Counted from the stretch's first letter, positions 26,039 through 37,990 are shown. The stretch is 64,000 bases of DNA from Gammaproteobacteria bacterium (GCA_018222405.1 JAAFAI010000010.1:62001-126000); one strand, 5' to 3'. Program-made: numbers and translations. The notes: a model not told the origin generated them from the letters alone.

Positions 26039-28249
26039 CTAGCGGTCGGTGTTTTGCCGACCGGCTTCCTGACGGCCCGCGTCAATACCAGCGGCAAGTG
26101 ACTGAATATCCTCGTCGGCGAAAATGCTTTCCAGATTGCGTGAAAGCTTACGTCGCCAGTTTGGATACTCCATAAACGTGCCCGGAATATTGACCGGTTT
26201 ATCCATTTGCAGCCAGTCTTCGAGCTGCAGGCTCAGTAACGCACTGCTGCCATAGGCCATATGCGTCTGCAAGGCGAAGTTGAGTTCACGGCTCATCCCC
26301 GTGACATTCACATCTCTGCCCACTTCGTCCCCTGCCCGACCATGGCCGTGCAGCGAATTAAGAATTTCCTGCTTATCTTCGTGACGGGAAGCATACAGGG
26401 TTTGTAGCACATCGTCGTCAGTATACAAGCCTAATTGCTTACCCAATTCTAAATCCAGGCAATGCCAGTAGCCTATCAGGGTTGGCATATCATGGGTGGT
26501 CAGGGTCGACATACTTTGCTGCGGATAATGCGCCGGTGAATAAAAACCACCGTCTTCGGCTTTTTCAAAAAAGAACACCCGGTAAGAATACACGCCGTTA
26601 TCCGCCAATACCTGACGAATTTCTTCTGGTACGGTACCGAGGTCTTCGCCTATCACCATTGCCTGATGACGATGACTTTCCAACGCCAGAATGCCGAGTA
26701 AATCCTCCAGTGGGTAATACACATAACCACCTTCTTTAGCATGATCGCCCTGACATACCCACCACAGGCGTAACAGCCCCATAGCGTGGTCAATTCGCAG
26801 CGCGCCGGACGATTGCATATTGCTGGTAAACAAATCAATGATTGGCTGATATGCCTGTTGGTAGAGGATCTCGGGATCCATTGGTGGCAGGCCCCAGTTC
26901 TGACCGAGCGGGCCAAGGATATCCGGCGGCGCGCCGACACTGGCTGCGGTACAGTAAAGATCTTTATTGCCCCAGATTTCCGCACTGCCCTCGCTTACTC
27001 CCACCGCAAGGTCGCGATAAATACCCACCGGCATGCCCGCCGCAATAGCGGCCTGGTTGGCTTTTTCGAGCTGTTCTGCGGCCTGCCATTGCAGGAACAT
27101 GTAAAACTGCACGCGCTTTTTATGCTTTTTGGCAAACTTTGCCACCGCTTCATTTTGGAAATCGCGCCAGTTTTCCGGGAATACCGGCCAGCCCCAGGCA
27201 TCCTTACCCTCATTTTGCAGATATTCCTGCATGGCATCGTAAGTGGCCTGCATCTCAAGGCTTTCACCACCAGCTTTTATGAAAGCTTTAAACTCACGGT
27301 TTTGTTTGGTGTTTTTCTTAAGATAAGCGTTGTAATACTCATCAAACAGGCTGTTGAGTGCAGCCATTTTAAGCTCGGTCACCAGACTGTAGTCGACATA
27401 CTCCACGCTTCGGGCAGTCTCGAGGCGAGCCTTAAAGTCCTCAGCGCTCACCACGGCCTGAACTGCAGCACTGTTATATTCGGGTAATGCCGTCACATCT
27501 ATGTAAAGAAAATTCAGCCAGCGTCGCGACGACGGTCCGTACGGACTGCACGCTTCAGGGTTTGAAGGATACAGGGCATGAATAGGGTTAAGTCCGATAA
27601 AGCCGGCACCCTGCTTGCCAGCTTTAGTGACCAACTGGGCTAAATCAGAAAAGTCACCAATCCCCCAGTTATTTTCGCTGCGCAAGCAATACAGCTGAAC
27701 ACTCAGGCCCCACAGCTTTTTACCTGCCTTAATTGCCTCGGGCTGATAACAGGCATCAGGCGCTACAATGTAGCGCATGTCTGCGATAACGGTTTGTTCT
27801 TCACATAATGAGATACTGTGGTAGCCGCAGGGCAGTTCCTGTGGAAGTGCTATACTGTATTCGTGAAATTCCAGGTCATCAACTACGCCAACATTGAGCA
27901 AAGTTTGATCAACTGGTATAACTGTAAAGGTATGACTCTCACCTGCTTCGAGACTGATGTTAACGGTGTATTCCGTATTGACCGAAGCCAGTGGCAAGCG
28001 CAGGCGAATATGTTTTTCGTCGTCAGTGCGCTGCACACAAACCGGATCGAGCAGCTGAGACCATACCGTAGCGATCTCCGTTTCGAGCTGTTCAGCTATC
28101 ACTGATTCGTTACTGATGTCATATCCGAGAGCCTGAAGAAGTTTCGCTTTACTGGTTTCGGAAATTGTCGCTGGGTTACCCCATGCATCAACGTATTGGG
28201 TTTCTACGCCCCGCATTTCGACAAGCTTTTGCAAAACCTGATTAGTCAT
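26039..28249 (-). CDS. malQ: 4-alpha-glucanotransferase (amylomaltase)
   Basis: GH77 disproportionating enzyme that moves glucan segments between maltodextrins. 736 residues from the ATG at 28249, with AGGA upstream; the frame is open 16 codons further. An N-terminal beta region (1-150) precedes the GH77 barrel, with the nucleophile in LRIDHAMGLLRLW and the acid in VIGEDLGTVP; WGIGDFSDL and NPIHALYP are also typical. It begins the malQ-glgB-glgX group, divergent from gapA, so a promoter must lie in 28250-28480. Confidence 0.94.
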   Translation of the reverse strand: MTNQVLQKLVEMRGVETQYVDAWGNPATISETSKAKLLQALGYDISNESVIAEQLETEIATVWSQLLDPVCVQRTDDEKHIRLRLPLASVNTEYTVNISLEAGESHTFTVIPVDQTLLNVGVVDDLEFHEYSIALPQELPCGYHSISLCEEQTVIADMRYIVAPDACYQPEAIKAGKKLWGLSVQLYCLRSENNWGIGDFSDLAQLVTKAGKQGAGFIGLNPIHALYPSNPEACSPYGPSSRRWLNFLYIDVTALPEYNSAAVQAVVSAEDFKARLETARSVEYVDYSLVTELKMAALNSLFDEYYNAYLKKNTKQNREFKAFIKAGGESLEMQATYDAMQEYLQNEGKDAWGWPVFPENWRDFQNEAVAKFAKKHKKRVQFYMFLQWQAAEQLEKANQAAIAAGMPVGIYRDLAVGVSEGSAEIWGNKDLYCTAASVGAPPDILGPLGQNWGLPPMDPEILYQQAYQPIIDLFTSNMQSSGALRIDHAMGLLRLWWVCQGDHAKEGGYVYYPLEDLLGILALESHRHQAMVIGEDLGTVPEEIRQVLADNGVYSYRVFFFEKAEDGGFYSPAHYPQQSMSTLTTHDMPTLIGYWHCLDLELGKQLGLYTDDDVLQTLYASRHEDKQEILNSLHGHGRAGDEVGRDVNVTGMSRELNFALQTHMAYGSSALLSLQLEDWLQMDKPVNIPGTFMEYPNWRRKLSRNLESIFADEDIQSLAAGIDAGRQEAGRQNTDR

Positions 28250-28374
28250 AGTTGTTCCTGTGTGTGAGGTTTGCCTGAAAAGCAAACCGGGTGGCATAGG
28301 CTATTTAACAATACTCTACATTATTGTTGAAGATGTTCAGACGTAAAATTGAATACGTTTGCATTGGCGTTTCT

Positions 28375-28389
28375 GTAATTTTGCAACAA
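28375..28389. promoter_or_regulatory. Weak HexR-like site upstream of gapA
   Basis: TGTAATTTTGCAACA matches the HexR consensus TGTARTWWWAYTACA at 13 of 15 positions. It lies about 93 nt before the gapA start and upstream of the promoter candidate at 28406-28434. gapA is a known HexR target in related bacteria. The position would suit activation, or the match may be chance. Confidence 0.4.
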
Positions 28390-28405
28390 AATTAGCATAA
28401 AGTTT

Positions 28406-28434
28406 TGCCTTGGGTGTAGTTTTGATCCATACTT
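28406..28434 (+). promoter_or_regulatory. Promoter candidate for gapA
   Basis: TTGCCT (28406-28411) and CATACT (28429-28434) with 17-nt spacing. It is the best sigma70-like pair in the region and would give a leader of about 40 nt. Confidence 0.45.
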
Positions 28435-28460
28435 TACGTAATTATTTTTCAATCTATTAA

Positions 28461-29477
<1,017 letters not shown>

Positions 29478-29496
29478 TACCTTCTGTTGATAACGG

Positions 29497-29526
29497 AAAA
29501 GGTGCGATTTTTATCGCACCTTTTTT
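29497..29526 (+). terminator. Intrinsic terminator of gapA
   Basis: AAAAGGTGCGAT (29497-29508) and ATCGCACCTTTT (29513-29524) form a 12-bp stem with a TTTT loop, followed by further T residues. Confidence 0.9.
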
Positions 29527-29740
29527 ATTTATCAGGCAAGATAAGCATTGCCGGGCCACCTCAGGATAGTCGATATCAACGCGTTATGGTTTGCCTGACT
29601 TGCAGACGTATCTAATTCTGCTCACCGCCCGTTACACAGCGCGGCTGGAAGTGCGTTGAGGTGACACGGAAATCAACAACAATAAATGGCATTAAGCACC
29701 GACTTAACTGACCAAGAAACAGGGTCAAGGGATATCACGA

Positions 29741-30586
29741 ATGAATGACCAAACTTATCAGATAGAAGAAAAAGACGGTAACCGCTTCGTTACCGTATCC
29801 AACGCATCAGCGAGCTGTCGCATCAGTCTGTTTGGCGGACACGTGCTGTCGTTTATTCCAAGCCATGACAACCGCGACCGCTTATGGGTCAGCCCGGTTG
29901 CTGTGCTAAATGGTGAACGCCCTATTCGCGGCGGGATCCCACTTTGCTGGCCCTGGTTCAGTGACGCCCATGGCAAAGCGAAAGGCGAACTGCCCTCCCA
30001 CGGTTTTCTGCGTACCCAGATGTGGGACATCAGTGAGTTTAACTGCGACGGCACCACCTCAGAAATGGTCCTTGCACCGGCCACCACCAAAGGCCCGGGC
30101 TTCAATTATGAATGTGCGGTAAAGTTACGCCTGAAGATTGCCAGCGAGTTGACCGTCAGCCTGGAAACCACCAGTCTGGAGGAGCAACAGGCACTTACAT
30201 TAAATTGCGCCCTGCATACGTATTTCGATGTGAATAATATCGCCGACGTGGAGCTTGAAGGCCTGTCGGGTGACTATAAAGACAAACTGGAAGACTGGGC
30301 AGTAAAACCGGCGCCAACGCCATATACTTTCAGTGGCGAAACCGATCGCATCCACCAGGAAGCGCCAGAAACATTAACCATACTCGCCAATCAATCGCCT
30401 TACATTACCATTGGCTCAGCGGGCCACGATAGTGTTGTGGTATGGAATCCCTGGCAATCCGCAGCCTCAATGAGTGATATGGACGCCTTCGGTTACAAAC
30501 AAATGCTGTGTGTGGAAACCGCGGTGACTAACGGCACCACCGTTAATCCAGGCGATGTTCACACGCTTACCCAGGTGATTGCTTAA
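29741..30586 (+). CDS. yeaD: D-hexose-6-phosphate mutarotase (YeaD type)
   Basis: Interconverts alpha and beta anomers of glucose-6-phosphate and related sugars. 281 residues of the aldose-1-epimerase fold. The active-site histidines are likely in LPSHGFLRTQMW and CALHTYFDV, and the general base Glu in LCVETAVTNG. Pairs with gapA as in many gammaproteobacteria, but the gapA terminator and a 264-nt gap (29478-29740, holding the terminator and otherwise nothing I recognise) suggest its own promoter. Confidence 0.9.
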   Translation: MNDQTYQIEEKDGNRFVTVSNASASCRISLFGGHVLSFIPSHDNRDRLWVSPVAVLNGERPIRGGIPLCWPWFSDAHGKAKGELPSHGFLRTQMWDISEFNCDGTTSEMVLAPATTKGPGFNYECAVKLRLKIASELTVSLETTSLEEQQALTLNCALHTYFDVNNIADVELEGLSGDYKDKLEDWAVKPAPTPYTFSGETDRIHQEAPETLTILANQSPYITIGSAGHDSVVVWNPWQSAASMSDMDAFGYKQMLCVETAVTNGTTVNPGDVHTLTQVIA

Positions 30587-30624
30587 TCATCCCTGGCGCC
30601 AACGAACTTTATAAACAAGCATTA

Positions 30625-30655
30625 AAAAAGGGTACGTCCAAGGACGTACCCTTTT
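30625..30655. terminator. Bidirectional terminator between yeaD and eda
   Basis: AAAAAGGGTACGTCC and GGACGTACCCTTTTT form a 15-bp perfect stem with a 2-nt centre. The A-run and T-run let it work for both convergent genes. Confidence 0.9.
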
Positions 30656-30673
30656 TATATTCTATGCAAGATA

Positions 30674-31315
30674 TTACTTACTGGCGTTTGCTACCGCTTC
30701 TTTGGCCAGCTCGGTAATGCGATCCCAGTCGCCATTCTTGATAGCATCGTCCGGTGCCAACCACGAACCACCCACACAGCGTACGTTAGGTAACGCCAGG
30801 TATTCGTTGTAATTATTCGGACCGATACCGCCAGTAGGACAAAATACCGTTTCAGGGAAAGGACCGCTGATAGATTTAATGGCTTTAACACCACCAGACG
30901 CTTCAGCCGGGAAAAACTTCAGATAGGTATAGCCTGCATCTTTCGCTTTCATCAGATCAGAGGTTGATGAAATACCCGGAATCAATGGGATTTCGAAGTC
31001 GTGACCCGCTTTTAACAGATCATCAGTCATTCCCGGACTGATTGCAAACTTAGCGCCTGCCTCAACAACCTGTTTCAGCTGTTGAGCGTTAGTTACAGTG
31101 CCGGCGCCAATTAACGCATCAGGAACTTCATCTGCAATTCGCTTAATCACATCCAGCGCAGCCGGGGTACGTAAGGTCACTTCCAGTACTTTAATGCCAC
31201 CTGCCATCAGAGCATGAGCCAGCGGCACCGCTTTTTCCACATCTTCAATAACCAGTACCGGCACTACCGGGCCTGCGGCGAAGATGTCTGCAGGTGAACT
31301 TTTCCAATTAGTCAT
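30674..31315 (-). CDS. eda: 2-keto-3-deoxy-6-phosphogluconate aldolase
   Basis: Splits KDPG to pyruvate and glyceraldehyde-3-phosphate, the last step of the Entner-Doudoroff pathway. 213 residues from the ATG at 31315, the same length as E. coli Eda. The Schiff-base Lys is in [14 protein letters not shown], and the catalytic Glu in [16 protein letters not shown] and SPG motifs bind phosphate. It starts 4 nt after the glk stop and is the last gene of the zwf-pgl-edd-glk-eda operon. Confidence 0.96.
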   Translation of the reverse strand: MTNWKSSPADIFAAGPVVPVLVIEDVEKAVPLAHALMAGGIKVLEVTLRTPAALDVIKRIADEVPDALIGAGTVTNAQQLKQVVEAGAKFAISPGMTDDLLKAGHDFEIPLIPGISSTSDLMKAKDAGYTYLKFFPAEASGGVKAIKSISGPFPETVFCPTGGIGPNNYNEYLALPNVRCVGGSWLAPDDAIKNGDWDRITELAKEAVANASK

Positions 31316-31319
31316 AAAA

Positions 31320-32270
31320 TCAACTCGCAATCTGTTGTTGTAAATACGCTGATGCGCCTAATAAACCGTGGTCCGGCTCATTAATCAGGTATGTCGGAAT
31401 ATCTTTAACGTAATGTTTCATGCGTCCTTTGGCTTCAAAACGGGCTCTGAAATCACTGTTGATCAGAAACTCCGTGAAGCGGGTAGCAATACCGCCACCA
31501 ATAAATACGCCGCCGGTTGTGGCCAGATTCAGTGCCAGGTTACCGGCGAAACTACCCATGATCCGACAGAATTGGGTCAGCGCAGATAAACACACTTCGC
31601 ACTGGCCAGTTAATGCCTGTTCGGTCACCTGAGCCGGATCGGTTATTGCCGGCTCTACACCCTGATGCAAAGCCAGAGCACGATAGATATTGAGTAATCC
31701 ACGACCAGATAACACATCTTCAGCAGATACCCGGTCTAGTTCGTTTTGCAGATGACGCCACACCACGATGTCTGTTTCATCAACCGGAGCAAAATCCACG
31801 TGGCCACCTTCACCGTCGAGTGTTTTCCACCCTTCAGCAGTGTGCATCATGTGCTCGACACCTAGGCCAGTGCCGGCACCAAAGACGGCAACGTTACCTT
31901 TATCAATCGATTGACCGGAGCCAATCTGGATAAGCTGTTCTGCGCCCAGTACCGGCAGTGAATGAGCAACTGCGGTAAAGTCGTTAATTACATGCAAATC
32001 GTGGAGTTCAAGCTGCTGTTTTAATGCGCGCTGCGAAAAAGTCCAGCTGTGGTTAGTCATTGCTACTTCATCACCGGTAACCGGACAGGCTATGGCGATA
32101 CAGCCTGCACTGAAGGTTTCACCGGTATCAGAGAAATACTGTTTCAGAGCAACATCAATGCTGGCAAAGTCGTTACACAGATACTTTTTGATATTACTCA
32201 GGCCGCTTTCGGTTATGGTGGCAACACGAATATTCGTGCCGCCTACATCTGCGACAAACCAGGCGCTCAT
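31320..32270 (-). CDS. glk: Glucokinase
   Basis: Phosphorylates glucose with ATP. 316 residues of the bacterial Glk family (ROK-unrelated). ATP motif [12 protein letters not shown], catalytic Asp in [21 protein letters not shown], and the [10 protein letters not shown] signature. The start overlaps the edd stop by 4 bases. Its presence in the operon feeds free glucose directly into the Entner-Doudoroff route. Confidence 0.95.
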   Translation of the reverse strand: MSAWFVADVGGTNIRVATITESGLSNIKKYLCNDFASIDVALKQYFSDTGETFSAGCIAIACPVTGDEVAMTNHSWTFSQRALKQQLELHDLHVINDFTAVAHSLPVLGAEQLIQIGSGQSIDKGNVAVFGAGTGLGVEHMMHTAEGWKTLDGEGGHVDFAPVDETDIVVWRHLQNELDRVSAEDVLSGRGLLNIYRALALHQGVEPAITDPAQVTEQALTGQCEVCLSALTQFCRIMGSFAGNLALNLATTGGVFIGGGIATRFTEFLINSDFRARFEAKGRMKHYVKDIPTYLINEPDHGLLGASAYLQQQIAS

Positions 32271-34096
32271 ACATTTTGCTCCTGCGTGTAGAACAGTGTA
32301 CAGGCACCTTCTTCTGCACCGGAGATCACGCCGCGCATACCGCCAAATAATTCACGGCCCATGCCTTCATGCTGCATGGTTAGATCAGCTACCGCTGCAG
32401 TACGTTGTGCCAGTGTCGCTTCATCAACGTGCAGGGTGAGTGAACCGGTTTTGGTATCCAGCTCAATAATGTCGCCGGTTTCCACTTTTGCCAGTAAGCC
32501 GCCTAAGAAGGCTTCCGGGGTAACATGGATAGCGGCAGGTACTTTACCGGATGCACCAGACATACGGCCATCGGTCACCAGCGCTACGTTGTAGCCACGG
32601 TCCTGCAGTACACCCAGTGGTGGTGTTAAACGGTGCAGTTCCGGCATACCAATCGCAGCAGGCCCCTGAAAACGAACAACTACAATGCAGTCTTTGTCCA
32701 GTTCACCAGATTTAAACGCAGCATCCAGTTGGTACTGATCTTCAAATACCACGGCTGGCGCTTTAAGTGTGCAATGCGGGTTACGCAGTGCAGAAGTCTT
32801 AATTACTGCCCTGCCGAGGTTTCCTGACAATACATTCAGGCCGCCATCTGGCTTAAAGGGCGCCTCAACACTAGCAAACACTTCAGTGTCGTGGGATTTA
32901 ACCGGGCCATCACGCCAGGTGACTTCACCATCTTCGAGGGCTGGTTCCTTGGTGTAGAGATCCAGTCCGTCACCAACGATAGTTTTGACGTCGTTATGAA
33001 TAAGTCCGGCATCGAGTAACTGTTTGAACAATAGCGCCATACCGCCAGCTGCGACAAAGTGGTTGATGTCAGCAGATCCGTTCGGATAAATACGAGTTAA
33101 CAGCGGTACCGCATTCGAAAGCTCTGAGAAATCATCCCAGGTAACGATAATCCCGGCAGCGCGTGCTACAGCAATAAGGTGCATGGTGTGGTTAGTTGAA
33201 CCACCAGTAGCCAACAAGGCTACGATACCGTTAACGATAGCTTTTTCGTCAACGATATGGCCGATTGGCGTATAGTTGTCACCCAGAGCAGTCAGACGTG
33301 TAACCTGTCGTGAAGCCGCTTTAGTTAACGCATCACGTAATTCTGTGCCCGGGTTAACAAAAGACGACCCTGGTAAATGCAGGCCCATCATTTCAACCAC
33401 TAACTGGTTGCTGTTTGCCGTACCATAAAACGTACAGGTACCAGCAGAGTGGTATGACTGAGATTCTGCTTCGAGCAGTTTATCGCGGCCAACCTTGCCC
33501 TCAGCAAAAGCCTGTCGAACCCGGGCTTTCTCTTTATTTGGCAAGCCACTTGGCATCGGACCGGCGGGTACAAATACCGTTGGCAGGTGACCAAAGCTAA
33601 GCGAGCCGATCAGCAGCCCCGGGACAATCTTGTCACAGATCCCCAGCATCATGGCACCGTCGAACATGTTGTGAGACAGAGCAACCGCCGCCGACTGGGC
33701 GATCACGTCGCGGCTCATCAGGCTCAGTTCCATGCCCGGGTTACCCTGGGTAACACCGTCACACATGGCCGGCACACCGCCAGCAAACTGAGCCACACTG
33801 CCCACTTCCTTGACCGCATCCTTGATAATTTGTGGATAGGTTTCGTAAGGCTGGTGAGCTGACAGCATATCGTTATACGACGAGACAATCGCGATGTTGG
33901 CTTTGGTCATGCTGCGCAGATCTGATTTATCACTGCTGTTACAGGCAGCAAATCCGTGCGCTAGGTTACCGCAAGACAACACTCCTCGGTGTGGCCCCTG
34001 TCCACGGGCGCGCTCAATTTTCGCCAGATAGGCCTGACGGCTGGCTTTACTGCGCTCAATAATGCGCTGCGTAACTTCGTTTACCTGTGTATTCAT
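32267..34096 (-). CDS. edd: Phosphogluconate dehydratase
   Basis: Fe-S dehydratase that makes KDPG from 6-phosphogluconate, the defining Entner-Doudoroff reaction. 609 residues of the IlvD/Edd family. Likely cluster cysteines are in [13 protein letters not shown] and [27 protein letters not shown] is the C-terminal family signature. It lies 9 nt after pgl and overlaps glk by 4 bases. Confidence 0.96.
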   Translation of the reverse strand: MNTQVNEVTQRIIERSKASRQAYLAKIERARGQGPHRGVLSCGNLAHGFAACNSSDKSDLRSMTKANIAIVSSYNDMLSAHQPYETYPQIIKDAVKEVGSVAQFAGGVPAMCDGVTQGNPGMELSLMSRDVIAQSAAVALSHNMFDGAMMLGICDKIVPGLLIGSLSFGHLPTVFVPAGPMPSGLPNKEKARVRQAFAEGKVGRDKLLEAESQSYHSAGTCTFYGTANSNQLVVEMMGLHLPGSSFVNPGTELRDALTKAASRQVTRLTALGDNYTPIGHIVDEKAIVNGIVALLATGGSTNHTMHLIAVARAAGIIVTWDDFSELSNAVPLLTRIYPNGSADINHFVAAGGMALLFKQLLDAGLIHNDVKTIVGDGLDLYTKEPALEDGEVTWRDGPVKSHDTEVFASVEAPFKPDGGLNVLSGNLGRAVIKTSALRNPHCTLKAPAVVFEDQYQLDAAFKSGELDKDCIVVVRFQGPAAIGMPELHRLTPPLGVLQDRGYNVALVTDGRMSGASGKVPAAIHVTPEAFLGGLLAKVETGDIIELDTKTGSLTLHVDEATLAQRTAAVADLTMQHEGMGRELFGGMRGVISGAEEGACTLFYTQEQNV

Positions 34097-34105
34097 TACT
34101 GACTC

Positions 34106-34798
34106 CTACGGTGCCCATTTCAAGGTCACTTGCGCTGCATTGATTACAGCAACAATTGGCTTTTCAGTGGCCGTGGCATTGGCAACTGCGTCTTCAAGTA
34201 CCTGACGTTTCTTATCACCGGTCAGGTGTAGATAAATATTTCGGCTGGCGACAATTGCCGGCAGCGTCAGCGACATACGCTGATGTGGGGCCGTAGTCGG
34301 CTGCGTGGCAATACACACCCGGCCACTGTTCATGGCCAGGCCATCTTCGAGTTGCTCACAGCAGGGGAACAATGAAGCGGTATGACCGTCTTCGCCCATC
34401 CCCAGGATCAGCACATCAAATGGCTGCGACATAGCAGACAAACGGCTTTCGCAAGCTACTGCAGCGTCAGTGGCGTCAGCCTCAGCAGATTTCATTTCAA
34501 TAAAACGCGCCGCACTGGCTTTGCCAACCAACAGGTTTTCTTTCACCAGGCGGGTGTTGCTGGCATCATTGCTTTCTTCTACCCATCGCTCGTCAACCAG
34601 TGAAACATCTACACTGGCCCAGTCGATATCGATTTCGCTCAATGCTTTAAACAGAGGTAGCGGTGTACGACCACCGCTGACCATCAGACTTGCCCGTCCG
34701 CGCTGAGCAATACCCTCGGAAAGCTTTTCAGCAATCTCCGCGGCAAACTCTTCGTTCAGCGCCTCAGCACTTTCATATAATGATTGTGTTAATGGCAT
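34106..34798 (-). CDS. pgl: 6-phosphogluconolactonase
   Basis: Hydrolyses 6-phosphogluconolactone to 6-phosphogluconate. 230 residues of the NagB/Pgl fold (DevB type). Motifs are VSGGRTPLPLFKAL, VDERWV, and LGMGEDGHTASLFP with the catalytic His. Its start lies 2 nt after the zwf stop, so translation is coupled. Confidence 0.95.
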   Translation of the reverse strand: MPLTQSLYESAEALNEEFAAEIAEKLSEGIAQRGRASLMVSGGRTPLPLFKALSEIDIDWASVDVSLVDERWVEESNDASNTRLVKENLLVGKASAARFIEMKSAEADATDAAVACESRLSAMSQPFDVLILGMGEDGHTASLFPCCEQLEDGLAMNSGRVCIATQPTTAPHQRMSLTLPAIVASRNIYLHLTGDKKRQVLEDAVANATATEKPIVAVINAAQVTLKWAP

Positions 34799-34800
34799 AA

Positions 34801-36294
34801 TTATTTTTTCTTTGTGATTTTGCTTTCGTACCAGCTGCGATCTTCACGCGCCAGCAATCCAATCGACGCCACCGGGCCCCAGGTACCAGCCTGATAAGGC
34901 TCTGGCGGTTCGTTACTGGTGCGCCATGCTGCCAGTATTGAATCTACCCAGGTCCACGCCTGTTCAATTTCGTCACGACGTACGAACAGCGCCTGGTTAC
35001 CGAGCATCACTTCAAGTAACAGCTTTTCGTACGCATCAGGGATGCGGTCGTCGGAGAACTCTTCAGAGAAACTCAGGTTCAATTTGGATTTTTGCAGATC
35101 CATAGAACCTGAACTGGTAAGTCCCGGTACCTTGTTCATTACGGTGATTTCAACACCTTCATCAGGTTGCAGGCGAATTACCAACTTATTGGGTGGTAAT
35201 GCGCTAAAGCTTTCCGTGAACAGGTTATGCGGCTGACGTTTAAAATAAATAACAACTTCAGATACCTTGGTCGGTAAACGCTTACCGGTTCTCAGGTAAA
35301 ACGGCACACCGGCCCAGCGCCAGTTGTCGATTTCGGCTTTAATCGCTACGAACGTCTCAGTTTTACTTACCGTGTTGGCGTCATCTTCCTCAAGATATCC
35401 CGGGACTTCCTTACCTTTAACAAAACCAGCGGTGTACTGACCACGTACTGTCACGTCATTTACGTTGCTGGCATTGATTGGACGCAAGGCTTTCAGTACT
35501 TTTAGCTTTTCGTCACGAATACTGTCGGCGTTAAGGTTTGCAGGTGGCTCCATGGCAACCAGCGACAAAATTTGCAACAGGTGGTTTTGCACCATGTCAC
35601 GCATCTGGCCGGCATCGTCGAAGTAACCCCAGCGGCCTTCAATGCCCACCGATTCCGCGACTGAAATCTGCACGTGGTCAATGCAGTTATGATCCCAGTT
35701 GGTAGTAAATATAGAGTTGGCGAAGCGCAGCGCGATCAGATTAAGTACTGTTTCTTTGCCCAGGTAATGGTCAATACGATAAATCTGGCTCTCGTTAAAG
35801 TATTCGGCTACCTGTTCGTTGATGACCTTTGATGATTTCAAATCGTGACCAATTGGCTTTTCCAGTACCAGGCGCACGCTTGAATCAATAATATTACAGC
35901 CGTGTAAACCGCGGCAGATGTCACCATAGATAGCTGGCGGTGTCGCCAGATAACAAACCATGGTGCGATCCGGATTGACATGCGGCTCCAGCGCTGCGTA
36001 GCTGGCGATATCTTTCATATCGATTTGCGCATACGCCAGCCTTTCTTTAAATTTGCCCCAGGTTTCTTCGCAAACCGTTTCACCGGCAAACTCAGCCAGC
36101 GCATTCTTCACTTCTTCAACGTAATCTTCAGAGGTCAGCTCCTGACGAGCCACACCTACAATCGTTGTATCCGGATGCAACAACCCTGCTTTTTCGAGTT
36201 GATATAAAGACGGCAACAGTTTGCGTCGAGAAAGGTCACCTTTGGTACCGAACAACACAAAATCGCAGGCTTCAAAAGAACTATCCATCACCAT
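34801..36294 (-). CDS. zwf: Glucose-6-phosphate 1-dehydrogenase
   Basis: NADP-dependent entry enzyme of the oxidative pentose phosphate and Entner-Doudoroff routes. 497 residues. Motifs are FGTKGDLSRRKLLPSLY (nucleotide binding) and RIDHYLGKETVLNL (catalytic His and substrate Lys). ATG at 36294 with AAGG 8 nt upstream. First gene of the five-gene operon; a perfect HexR-type operator lies about 89 nt upstream. Confidence 0.97.
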   Translation of the reverse strand: MVMDSSFEACDFVLFGTKGDLSRRKLLPSLYQLEKAGLLHPDTTIVGVARQELTSEDYVEEVKNALAEFAGETVCEETWGKFKERLAYAQIDMKDIASYAALEPHVNPDRTMVCYLATPPAIYGDICRGLHGCNIIDSSVRLVLEKPIGHDLKSSKVINEQVAEYFNESQIYRIDHYLGKETVLNLIALRFANSIFTTNWDHNCIDHVQISVAESVGIEGRWGYFDDAGQMRDMVQNHLLQILSLVAMEPPANLNADSIRDEKLKVLKALRPINASNVNDVTVRGQYTAGFVKGKEVPGYLEEDDANTVSKTETFVAIKAEIDNWRWAGVPFYLRTGKRLPTKVSEVVIYFKRQPHNLFTESFSALPPNKLVIRLQPDEGVEITVMNKVPGLTSSGSMDLQKSKLNLSFSEEFSDDRIPDAYEKLLLEVMLGNQALFVRRDEIEQAWTWVDSILAAWRTSNEPPEPYQAGTWGPVASIGLLAREDRSWYESKITKKK

Positions 36295-36382
36295 GAATTT
36301 GGCCTTATTTCAATTTATACAGTCGGCTGCTGTTATACAGCATGCCATCGTGGTAATTTGTTGCCGTATAGTTAACAACAAA

Positions 36383-36397
36383 TGTAGTAAAATTACA
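36383..36397. promoter_or_regulatory. HexR operator in front of zwf
   Basis: TGTAGTAAAATTACA fits the HexR consensus TGTARTWWWAYTACA at all positions. On the minus strand a -35-like TTGTAA overlaps it, with TTAACT 17 nt downstream, so HexR binding would block the zwf promoter. The rest of the 544-nt gap (36295-36838) holds the site at 36742 and no gene that I recognise. Confidence 0.85.
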
Positions 36398-36741
36398 ACT
36401 TTTGTTTCGCATTTGAATTAACAAAAAACTTTCTTCGCGGATTCTTACCCCAACCTATGCGTGGCAAGGACTTAATCGTGTAAGTTTAGCCTAAATAAGA
36501 CCAAAGTAGTAATCAATACAAAGAGCCTGAAACCGCCTTTTTACCCGGCTGTTTAGCCCGAACCATGACACTGTTGTTTGCTTAGAGCATCAGTCTGTTT
36601 TGCACTATATATAAAGCAATTAAACCTAATTTACTCTGCCATTGGTCATACAATATTAATTTTATGTCCGTCACCGATAACCGCCATTTTTTGAATTTGA
36701 TCATCCTGAAGTTTAATTTCGAGATGAAATACCGCAAATCA

Positions 36742-36756
36742 TGTTAATAAATTACA
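36742..36756. promoter_or_regulatory. Possible HexR site upstream of hexR
   Basis: TGTTAATAAATTACA matches the HexR consensus at 13 of 15 positions. It lies 82 nt before the hexR start and would allow self-control. Confidence 0.5.
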
Positions 36757-36838
36757 TTTTTCTTGTACGATCTTTCATATTCAGTAGTATAGCGCTTGGG
36801 AGAACACACTTTTCACACTCAGTGTTATTGAAAATAAT

Positions 36839-37696
36839 ATGAATATTTTAGAAAAAATCACACAGCACAAATCTGCGTTCAGTAAATCGGAGCGAAAGGT
36901 GGCAGAAGTGATACTGGCGAATCCTCAGTCGGCGATCCATTCCAGTATAGCAACTCTGGCTAAAATGTCAGATGTCAGCGAGCCAACAGTTAACCGTTTC
37001 TGTCGTCGTCTGGACACTAAAGGCTTTCCGGATTTTAAATTACACCTCGCGCAAAGCCTGGCCAACGGCACGCCTTATGTTAACCGGCATGTAGACGAAA
37101 ACGACGGCCCGGACGAATATACCAACAAGATATTTGAGTCGACCATGGCGTCCCTGGAAGTGGCCCGTCAGTCTGTCTGTGTAAATACTGTCAACCGGGT
37201 GGTTGACCTGTTAACTCAGGCACAGCGTATATCGTTTTTTGGCCTGGGCGCCTCAGCATCTGTAGCTCATGATGCGTTGAATAAATTTTTCCGCTTTAAT
37301 GTGCCAGTGGTGTATTTCGAAGATATTCTGATGCAGCGCATGAGCTGTATGAACTGTAACTCAGGCGACGTCGTCATGTTGTTTTCACACACCGGGCGCA
37401 CCAAAAGCCTGGTAGAAATCGCCCAGATCGCTAAAGCCAATGATGCGACGGTAGTAGGTATTACATCGGCTGACAGCCCCCTGGCTAACGAATGTACCTA
37501 TGTGTTATCGCTGGAAGTCCCGGAAGATACCGACATGTATATGCCCATGGCCTCAAGGATTGCTCAGTTAACCCTGATAGATGTTCTTGCCACCGGGTTT
37601 ACACTGCGTCGTGGTAATAAGTTTCGTGAAAATCTTAAGCGCGTTAAAGACACGCTGCGTGGCTCCCGCTACGAAAAACGCGGCAACGAAGCCTGA
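36839..37696 (+). CDS. hexR: HexR transcriptional regulator of central carbon metabolism
   Basis: RpiR-family regulator, 285 residues. The N-terminal HTH domain (1-77) includes SIATLAKMSDVSEPTVNRFC. The C-terminal SIS domain (about 115-250, with FFGLGASASVAHDA and LFSHTGRTKSLVEIA) binds the sugar phosphate, KDPG in characterised homologues, which releases HexR from DNA. Divergent from zwf and followed by pyk, both with HexR-type operators. A weak hairpin (AGCGGG/CCCGCT, 37706-37729, then ATTTTA) follows the gene. Confidence 0.95.
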   Translation: MNILEKITQHKSAFSKSERKVAEVILANPQSAIHSSIATLAKMSDVSEPTVNRFCRRLDTKGFPDFKLHLAQSLANGTPYVNRHVDENDGPDEYTNKIFESTMASLEVARQSVCVNTVNRVVDLLTQAQRISFFGLGASASVAHDALNKFFRFNVPVVYFEDILMQRMSCMNCNSGDVVMLFSHTGRTKSLVEIAQIAKANDATVVGITSADSPLANECTYVLSLEVPEDTDMYMPMASRIAQLTLIDVLATGFTLRRGNKFRENLKRVKDTLRGSRYEKRGNEA

Positions 37697-37908
37697 TCAT
37701 TTCCCAGCGGGCGGATTCCTCTTCCCGCTATTTTACATCGCGAAAAATTTTTTTAGATATCAATCACCACCTTCCAATCCCCTCGCCCGTACGCTTGTCG
37801 AGGGGTTCGCGGTTCATTTGTGTTACTTTTTATTGCCACCGCTGCTCAGACCATCATAAAGAATCTTTAATCAACCATTCACAATTTGGTCAAATTCGTC
37901 TACTATTT

Positions 37909-37923
37909 TGTAATTAAATTACG
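37909..37923. promoter_or_regulatory. HexR operator in front of pyk
   Basis: TGTAATTAAATTACG matches the HexR consensus at 14 of 15 positions and is embedded in a longer palindrome (TTTGTAATTAAATTACGAAA). A -10-like TATACT at 37939-37944 lies just downstream, so binding would cover the -35 region. Confidence 0.8.
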
Positions 37924-37990
37924 AAATAGATTTTCAGCTATACTTAATCACTGGTTGTCCCACATAAACTATTAACAAGCGATAACACAC